From the NCBI GenBank assembly GCA_031282925.1, contig JAITCT010000229.1, positions 1 to 11,720 on the forward strand: 11,720 bases of DNA, given 5' to 3'. The position numbers and the translations under genes are program-made. Positions 6,995 to 11,720 of the stretch are shown here, one piece after another (positions within the stretch are counted from its first letter, which is position 1; every line of letters starts with the position of its first letter). The notes beneath the pieces are model-generated. The model was given only the letters and a program-made list of their open reading frames with translations. It was not told the DNA's origin and made no database searches. Source of the DNA: Dysgonamonadaceae bacterium. Its GTDB lineage: Bacteria; Bacteroidota; Bacteroidia; Bacteroidales; Azobacteroidaceae.

Positions 6995-8345
6995 CTTTTT
7001 CAAAATCGCAGTTCTTCCAGTTATCGTGGATGCGGATATAGGTCTCCTTTTGTTTTTTGGCAATCCATTTGTTGATGATTTGTTCGCGTTTTTGGGCTTC
7101 CACCATGGATTTCAACGCCTGGAAATCTTCCGACAAATTGGCTTTGTGCCCGTCTATCCTGGATTTCAGTTTCACGATAGCGGCTATTTCCTGACCTTTG
7201 GAATTAATCATGGTAAACGGTTTGGAAATATCGCCCGCTTTCATTGTGTAAACCGTTTTTCCTATTTCGGCAGGCAACTCGTCCATTTCGAAACGGGACG
7301 TTCCGGTTCTGTCGGAATATCTGCTTTCATCGCTGTTCACCATCAAACCCTGATTGTTCCGGGTATCTTTATCGGCGGAAAGATAAGGGGCGGCTTCTTC
7401 GAAAGAAAATTTCCCGTTTACAATATCCGTCCGGATTGAATCCAGTTTTTGAACGGCTTCGGCGAGTTCGTCCGCAGAAATTTCCGGTTTCAGCAAGATA
7501 TGGCGTACATTGATTCTATCGCCGCGCTTTTCAATAAGCTGGATAATATGATAACCATATTCGCTTTTGACAACTCGTGAAACCCGTTTCGGGTCGTTCA
7601 ACTCAAATGCCACAGCCGCAAATTCGGGATCCAGCAGGCCTTTCCCTACAAATCCCAATTCGCCGCCCCTTTCGGCCGACGCCTTGTCCTGGGAATAAAG
7701 GCGCGCCAGGGTGGAAAACTGTTTTTTCCCGCCGGTAACCTGCTCGGTAAAATCCCGCAACTGTTCTTTGATATGATCAATTTCAGCCAAAGAAACCGCC
7801 GGCTCAATAGTGATGATTTGAACTTCAACGGTTGTTTCGATATACGGAAGGCTGTTCTTAGGAATCTTGTTGAAAAACGTTCTTACTTCTGAAGGCGTAA
7901 CTTTCAGGTTTTCCACAAGTTTGGCCTGCACTTCCCGAACGATGGCATTTTCTTTTATATTGGTGCGCAGTTCTTCACGGTAGGCGTTAATGGATTTACC
8001 CAAATATTCTTCCAGCTTTTCCCGCGAACCGACTTGATTGACGGCATAATTTACCTGAGCTTCTACCTGTTGATATACCCTCGAATCGGGAACTTCTATA
8101 CTGTCCAGTTTCGCCTGATGCAAAAACAGTTTTTGAATGGCCATCTGTTCGGGTATCACACAATAGGGGTCGCCCTGCATACGCTGTTTTTCCAGCTGCA
8201 TCTGCAAACGCATGTTTTCAACGTCCGACAAAAGAATGGCGTCGTCGCCAATAATCCAGATAACCTCGTCTATGACATTGCTTTGCGCTTGCAACATTAC
8301 GCCACAGAACAGAGCAACCGGAAAGAAAAGTAAAAACTTCTTCAT
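6975..8345 (-). CDS. surA: SurA-like periplasmic chaperone / peptidyl-prolyl cis-trans isomerase
   Basis: SurA-type proteins bind unfolded outer-membrane proteins in the periplasm and carry parvulin domains. The 456-residue product starts with a signal peptide (MKKFLLFFPVALFCGVMLQA, probable cleavage after residue 20). A helical SurA N-terminal chaperone domain covers about 22-165. The first parvulin domain (about 172-274) shows VQIITIEP, RGGELGFVGKG and the GYHIIQL end motif. The second (about 278-395) begins VRHILLKP and has QGLMVNSDESRYSD but lacks a clear GYH ending, so it may be less active. A basic helical tail ends in DGWVQK. It lies 15 bases after the lipoprotein gene and overlaps the OstA-like gene by 20 bases, consistent with one operon. 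The start sits behind an A-rich run, as is usual in this phylum. Substrate is not known from sequence. Confidence 0.9.
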   Translation of the reverse strand: MKKFLLFFPVALFCGVMLQAQSNVIDEVIWIIGDDAILLSDVENMRLQMQLEKQRMQGDPYCVIPEQMAIQKLFLHQAKLDSIEVPDSRVYQQVEAQVNYAVNQVGSREKLEEYLGKSINAYREELRTNIKENAIVREVQAKLVENLKVTPSEVRTFFNKIPKNSLPYIETTVEVQIITIEPAVSLAEIDHIKEQLRDFTEQVTGGKKQFSTLARLYSQDKASAERGGELGFVGKGLLDPEFAAVAFELNDPKRVSRVVKSEYGYHIIQLIEKRGDRINVRHILLKPEISADELAEAVQKLDSIRTDIVNGKFSFEEAAPYLSADKDTRNNQGLMVNSDESRYSDRTGTSRFEMDELPAEIGKTVYTMKAGDISKPFTMINSKGQEIAAIVKLKSRIDGHKANLSEDFQALKSMVEAQKREQIINKWIAKKQKETYIRIHDNWKNCDFEKDGWVQK

Positions 8346-8360
8346 CTTTTTTTTATTGTA

Positions 8361-8957
8361 TTATTCTTTGTAAAACTTGATTTCCCTTTTATTCAGCGCC
8401 CGCAGATAAATATCCTCTTCCATTTTTTTCAGGAAATCAATTTTCTGTTGATTGACGCACATTTCCCGGACAACAGGTTTGATGTATTCAAAGGGTACAA
8501 TGTCGTCCGGCGACATTGATTCGGCAAGATTCAAAAAAATTCCCTGCGCCGGATATTTATCCAGATTGAATTTTTCCCTGTGGCTTGCGTAGTACTTACG
8601 AAGTTCATTATCAGTGATTTTCCGGGTCAATTTTTCATTAATCAGTTGTTCCTGATATTGATAAATCACTAAAGATCTCCTGTAATTTTCAACTAAGCGG
8701 TCAATTTGCGTCATATCGCTCATGTTTTGTTCGGCAATATCATAGAGCAAAACATCAATAATCCAAGTTCTGATGTAATGTTCCGCTGCGAAAAGGCTAT
8801 CTTTATCGGATAAACCGGACGGAACATTCCTTTCCAAATCACTTTTCAACAACGTTTTGTTTCCCACTTTCACAACGAACGCTTCATTTTGCTCTTTCGG
8901 TTGTATGCAGGAAAACAGCAGCCAGGATACAATCACTACCGGAATTACCAATTTCAT
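8361..8957 (-). CDS. SurA-N-like lipoprotein, shortened
   Basis: This 198-residue protein begins with a lipoprotein signal (MKLVIPVVIVSWLLFSC), the lipobox LFSC placing the lipidated cysteine at residue 17. The mature part is helical: VVKVGNKTLLKSDLERNVP (28-46), a HYIRTWIIDVLLYDIAEQ helix (60-77), YRRSLVIYQYQEQLINEKL (92-110), TDNELRKYY (115-123) and a C-terminal QKIDFLKKMEEDIY helix. The first half matches the SurA N-terminal chaperone type. No parvulin signature (HIL..., GYH) is present, so I do not expect isomerase activity. Related Bacteroides proteins from the same gene order, as I remember them, are about 80 residues longer in the middle; here the sequence passes within a few residues from IFLNLAES to VPFEYIKP. 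It is flanked by two parvulins with 21- and 15-base gaps and probably acts with them. Confidence 0.75.
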   Translation of the reverse strand: MKLVIPVVIVSWLLFSCIQPKEQNEAFVVKVGNKTLLKSDLERNVPSGLSDKDSLFAAEHYIRTWIIDVLLYDIAEQNMSDMTQIDRLVENYRRSLVIYQYQEQLINEKLTRKITDNELRKYYASHREKFNLDKYPAQGIFLNLAESMSPDDIVPFEYIKPVVREMCVNQQKIDFLKKMEEDIYLRALNKREIKFYKE

Positions 8958-8978
8958 AAACAGTTAAAGAATATCATT

Positions 8979-10934
8979 TTAAGGGATTAATACGTCTTTA
9001 TATATCGTTACGGGATATTTCTCATTCAAAGTTTTGATCCATTCTTTTTCCAGGTGATCCTGATAATCGGTAATTACCGTACCCCGGACGTCCGTATATA
9101 ACTCCGGACTGTTCAGTACTTTTCCCATCAGGAAGAAATCGCCGAACCCTTCCGGTTTTTCGGCTTTGCCTGTTTTGAAAACCCATTCGTCAACAAACGG
9201 ATTTTCCCCTTGTCCGGATAAAACTTTTTCGATTTTTACATAAGCAACATCGCCGATTTTATAGTTTTCCTCCAGGTAAGCAACCGCTTCTTCCGGCGCT
9301 TCTTTCAGTTTCCTTTTGGAAATTTCCTTCAGCATTTTCTTTTTAGTTGCCGCATCCTTTGCAAGAATTACATACCCTTTATAATGAGGTTCATCCCATG
9401 CGTATTGTTGCTTGTTGGCTTCAAAGAACTTCTGGAGTCCGTCCGAATCGGAAGACGCCTTGTCCCAAACTTCGCGTTTGCTGACTTCAAACATCAGCGA
9501 ACCGTCGCGAAATTCCCGCACCAAATCGGCAAATTCAGGATAGCGGTTTTCCAAATCTTTATCCAAAATTTTCAACAGGACGGAATATTCGTATGCTTTT
9601 AACCTTTCGGCTACCAATTCCGTGGAGACTTTACAGGGGGAATGGGGATCTTTTTTCAAAAATTTAATAAAATCAGCCACCGTATAAGAAATATCGCCCG
9701 CTTTGAATAAAATATCGGGACTGTTGGCATAAACCGCTTCAAACAAACTGTCGGTCGGATACATGGTAACCGCGGAAACAACTAACTTCCGGTAGATATT
9801 GTTGTTGCCGGAAAAACCAAATTCTTTTTTCAGCCTGTCAATGCCCGGCGCAAATAAATCAACGGCATATCCGCCCTTTTTCAGCAGGCTTTCGATTCCG
9901 CTTTTCTTTTCTTCAAAGGATTCCAAAGGTTTTTTACCGGTCAGTTTGGCAATGTGAAAACCGAAAGAAGTTTTGAACGGTTTGGTAATATCCCCGATTG
10001 TTTCCATCGCAAAAACATTGTCCCTGAACTCTTGAACCATCCTTCCGTATTCAAAAAAACCCAAGTCGCCGCCTTTGGCCGCACTGCCCCGGTCGCCGGA
10101 AGTTTCCCCGGCCAGCGCGGCAAAATCGGCTCCGTTCAATAAAGCATTGTAAATCGAATCAATTGTGTTTTGGGCGGCAGCAATTTGCGCTTCGCCGGCG
10201 TCTTCCGGAACGGTAATTAAAATGTGGGAAGCCCTGATTTGCCCGGGATTTTCCCGTTTACCAAGCAGTTTAAGAATATGATACCCGTAGTTGCTGCGGG
10301 CAATCCCGCACTGTCCGGCCTTCAGTCCGTAAGCCACATCTTCCAGAGGCAAATTCAGCTGTAATCCGCCGAACCATCCCAGATAACCGCCTTGTTTTTT
10401 GGTCTGTTCATCAAGAGAATATTCCTGCACCATTGCATCATAACTTTCCCCCTTACGGATGCGGTTGTAAATTTGCACGGCCTTTTTGTATGTTTCCAAA
10501 GTATCGGCAGGCAAGATTTTGAAATTATTATCGGGAACGCCCGGAAAAGGAAATAAGATGTGGCTGATTTCGACAAGGGATTTCATCCTTTCGTATTCTT
10601 TTTTCGCGAGATGGGCATTGGTTTCCAAACTGTCGAGATAAGGCTGGGCCAGTTGAATGCGGTATTCCGACAATTCGCGGATAAAGTCAGGCAAGGTATC
10701 CAAACCTTGGGCTTCGGCTTCCATTACTTTCAGTTTGAAATTTTTAAATAATTCGGTATAATCTTCCAGTGATTGTTGTTCAATGGATTCTTCACCGTTA
10801 TTTTTATTATAAATATATTCAAACTCCGATTTCCTGACGTCATTCCCGTTAATGGTCATAATTACCGGGTCATTTTGTTGAGCGGCAACGGAAAACGAAA
10901 TTGCCGTTACAAGAAAGAAAAAATACTTTTTCAT
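8979..10934 (-). CDS. Periplasmic peptidyl-prolyl isomerase with two parvulin domains
   Basis: The 651-residue protein carries a signal peptide (MKKYFFFLVTAISFSVAA, probable cut after residue 18). A helical SurA/PpiD-like N-terminal region covers 20-115. The first parvulin domain spans about 121-226 (VEISHILFPF, QGGYLGWFGG, SNYGYHILKL) and the second about 232-335 (IRASHILITV, AAKGGDLGFFEYG, TSFGFHIAKL). Both keep the HIL start and the G(Y/F)H end motif, so both could be active. A long helical C-terminal part (about 345-651) has no motif I recognise. It probably helps fold or escort outer-membrane proteins and is the first gene of the envelope operon, with a candidate promoter about 25 bases upstream and the lipoprotein gene 21 bases downstream. 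In relatives I remember guaB next to this gene; it is not found here. Confidence 0.9.
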   Translation of the reverse strand: MKKYFFFLVTAISFSVAAQQNDPVIMTINGNDVRKSEFEYIYNKNNGEESIEQQSLEDYTELFKNFKLKVMEAEAQGLDTLPDFIRELSEYRIQLAQPYLDSLETNAHLAKKEYERMKSLVEISHILFPFPGVPDNNFKILPADTLETYKKAVQIYNRIRKGESYDAMVQEYSLDEQTKKQGGYLGWFGGLQLNLPLEDVAYGLKAGQCGIARSNYGYHILKLLGKRENPGQIRASHILITVPEDAGEAQIAAAQNTIDSIYNALLNGADFAALAGETSGDRGSAAKGGDLGFFEYGRMVQEFRDNVFAMETIGDITKPFKTSFGFHIAKLTGKKPLESFEEKKSGIESLLKKGGYAVDLFAPGIDRLKKEFGFSGNNNIYRKLVVSAVTMYPTDSLFEAVYANSPDILFKAGDISYTVADFIKFLKKDPHSPCKVSTELVAERLKAYEYSVLLKILDKDLENRYPEFADLVREFRDGSLMFEVSKREVWDKASSDSDGLQKFFEANKQQYAWDEPHYKGYVILAKDAATKKKMLKEISKRKLKEAPEEAVAYLEENYKIGDVAYVKIEKVLSGQGENPFVDEWVFKTGKAEKPEGFGDFFLMGKVLNSPELYTDVRGTVITDYQDHLEKEWIKTLNEKYPVTIYKDVLIP

Positions 10935-10959
10935 AAAAACATTTATTTTTTAAGTTAGA

Positions 10960-10991
10960 CATAGATAATTCGGGTTTTAAACGGAGACAAA
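10960..10991 (-). promoter_or_regulatory. Promoter for the parvulin-OstA-mutL operon
   Basis: Read on the minus strand, TTTG at 10991-10988 is followed by a 20-base spacer and TATCTATG at 10967-10960, seven of eight matches to TAnnTTTG. The spacing is typical for the Bacteroidota primary sigma factor. It would give a leader of about 20 bases before the ATG at 10934. No other good promoter is evident up to position 5300, so it may serve all five genes. Confidence 0.55.
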
Positions 10992-11082
10992 TAAAATTTA
11001 TTGCGCGGGAACCGATATTCTTTGCTTGAGGAATTATTGCCGGCTGAGACGTAGGATGACATTCCCCGCTTTCTTTTACATC

Positions 11083-11115
11083 CATTTCGTTTTGATAAAA
11101 CTGTTTTGAGAAATG
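11083..11115. repeat. Nested inverted repeat upstream of the envelope operon
   Basis: CATTTC at 11083-11088 is complementary to GAAATG at 11110-11115, and between them GTTTT at 11089-11093 is complementary to AAAAC at 11097-11101 with a three-base loop. Both stems are AT-rich and weak. A role as operator or transcript end is possible but unsupported. Confidence 0.25.
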
Positions 11116-11140
11116 AACTTTATTTATTGTCAACCTGCCG

Positions 11141-11168
11141 CGCCTGTCATTTCCGCGCAGGCGGGAAA
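11141..11168. repeat. REP-like palindrome, degenerate
   Basis: TTTCCGC (11150-11156) and GCGGGAAA (11161-11168) form a stem around a GCAG loop with one bulged G. An overlapping stem CGCCTG/CAGGCG (11141-11146, 11158-11163) competes with it. The CATTTCCGCG...GGCGGGAA form resembles common dispersed intergenic palindromes (CATTCCCGC...GCGGGAAT). A partial relative, ACATTCCCCGC, lies at 11060-11069. Confidence 0.45.
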
Positions 11169-11196
11169 CAACGTTCGGCGAAACAATCCGGAGAAA

Positions 11197-11217
11197 TTAC
11201 GGGTTACGAATTACGTA
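11197..11217. repeat. Three TTACGNN heptads
   Basis: TTACG occurs at 11197, 11204 and 11211, exactly seven bases apart (TTACGGG, TTACGAA, TTACGTA). The third runs into the following palindrome. This looks like part of a dispersed repeat unit rather than a protein-binding array. Confidence 0.4.
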
Positions 11218-11244
11218 GGGGCGCACCCGTGTGTATGCCCCTAC
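11215..11244. repeat. GTAGGGGC/GCCCCTAC palindromic repeat
   Basis: A perfect eight-base inverted repeat, GTAGGGGC at 11215-11222 and GCCCCTAC at 11237-11244, flanks a 14-base loop in which some further pairs can form (GCAC with GTGT, with wobble and one mismatch). It is GC-rich in an otherwise AT-rich gap. The form is like intergenic palindromes I remember as dispersed in many genomes. No oligo-T follows, so it is not a classical terminator. Confidence 0.5.
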
Positions 11245-11331
11245 AAGGGAAAGCCGCAGCTCGCAATTGTAAAAGTCAACTAATTCGTTACATGTTACTG
11301 TCTTTATAAAGAACATGAAAAAACGAAAAAA

Positions 11332-11720
11332 ATGACAGATTCAACATTACTGTCGCAAACCCCTGCCCGCCGGATGCAGGGCTGCATCAAGGAGTATGAA
11401 CGAATCAGGCGCAGGGAAAGTACAGCCTTTAAGACCGTCCGGGACTTCTGTATCTGTCATCGGTTCTCCCGATTGACTGCCGGCAGCTGTCCAAGGGCAT
11501 CACTGTCGCCCATCCCGGGCGCACTTATCACCTGCCTGGCCGGTTGACGGTTACGGTCGCCCGGCCCGGGTGGAGGTACTCGAAGACAAAAAGGCCCTTA
11601 GCGTGATGTTTGCTACCCTGAAAGCCTTTAATATCCTCAAACGGCAGTACGGTGTGGAAGTTGAGGCCGTGATCACCGACAGCGGGGCGGAGTTCGGCAG
11701 CGGCCCTGCGGCCAAAAACA
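11332..11720 (+). pseudogene. Decayed IS481-like transposase (rve/DDE family), partial
   Basis: Three reading frames together give pieces of one transposase. Frame one (ATG 11332 to about 11472) gives a helix-turn-helix-like N-terminus with IKEYERIRRRESTAFKTVRD and FCICHRFSR. From about 11475 a second frame gives DCRQLSKGITVAHPGRTYHL, the region of the first catalytic aspartate. From about 11540 a third frame gives VDGYGRPARVEVLEDKKALS, then MFATLKAFN and ITDSGAEFGSG, which includes the second catalytic aspartate; it stays open to the right edge, so the catalytic glutamate would lie outside. The N-terminal piece joins the catalytic core without the long spacer expected, so an internal deletion plus a frameshift is likely. 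The segment is visibly more GC-rich than the upstream operon, which fits horizontal acquisition. It is very probably not functional. Confidence 0.75.

Larger units (their letters stand above)
10992..11331. other. Intergenic region without a gene, repeat-bearing
   Basis: Between the operon promoter and the transposase remnant I see no credible gene. The longest reading frames (plus 11106-11309, minus 10870-11133) have no recognisable sequence and run through palindromes. The stretch carries the repeats listed separately, which points to decayed insertion sites. The part just before 11332 (TGTAAAAGTC at 11268-11277, TGTTACTGTC at 11293-11302) may hold an insertion-sequence left end, but no matching right end is in the window. 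Confidence 0.5.

Noticed and set aside
6992..7063. Longer start for the OstA-like protein at 7063
   Set aside because: It would place 23 polar, basic residues before the signal sequence and overlap the surA gene by 89 bases.
6924..7439. Plus-strand ORF of 171 codons opposite the surA/OstA-like junction
   Set aside because: The hydrophobic stretches come from the reverse of signal-peptide and parvulin coding sequence; no start context or promoter supports it.
11215..11244. Rho-independent terminator
   Set aside because: The stem is stable, but no T-run follows on either strand and no gene ends near it.
1..11720. CRISPR array, tRNA or rRNA genes
   Set aside because: No regularly spaced direct repeats of suitable length, no cloverleaf with a GTTCRAANC arm and no rRNA-like conserved sequence was seen by eye.

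Overview
The window reads as a chromosomal segment of a Bacteroidota bacterium, most likely a member of the Bacteroidales. The evidence is the Bacteroidota-type promoters (TTTG-like -33 box, TAnnTTTG -7 box), the weak, A-rich start regions instead of strong Shine-Dalgarno sites, and the protein families: TrpD/C/F of Bacteroides type, and a run of periplasmic parvulins, an OstA-like protein and MutL. No database search was possible; family assignments rest on motifs and remembered family features.

Layout. Positions 1-618 hold what looks like mobile-element debris: the C-terminal end of a primase/helicase-like protein, overlapped by a small helical protein of unknown function. Positions 619-1032 are non-coding apart from tiny ORFs; they carry two candidate promoters and a long leader before trpD. 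Positions 1033-3479 (+) are trpD-trpC-trpF, tightly coupled, for three consecutive steps of tryptophan synthesis from anthranilate. trpE, trpG, trpB and trpA are not in the window. A 50-base gap without a recognisable terminator separates this from a convergent minus-strand block (3530-10934). In transcription order that block reads: a two-domain periplasmic parvulin (651 aa), a short SurA-N-like lipoprotein (198 aa), a SurA-type parvulin (456 aa), an OstA-like LPS-transport-type protein (531 aa) and mutL (589 aa). A promoter fits just upstream of the first gene. Positions 10935-11331 hold palindromic repeats and no gene. Positions 11332-11720 are a decayed IS481-like transposase that runs off the right edge.

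How the genes work together. TrpD, TrpF and TrpC convert anthranilate to indole-3-glycerol phosphate. The minus-strand operon is an outer-membrane biogenesis set (chaperone/prolyl isomerases plus an OstA-fold protein) with the mismatch-repair gene mutL as its last member. Both flanks of this housekeeping core are mobile-element remnants, which suggests rearrangement at both ends. I see no convincing undescribed system. The items most worth a second look are the trpD leader, the shortened lipoprotein, the altered MutL endonuclease motifs and the broken primase end.
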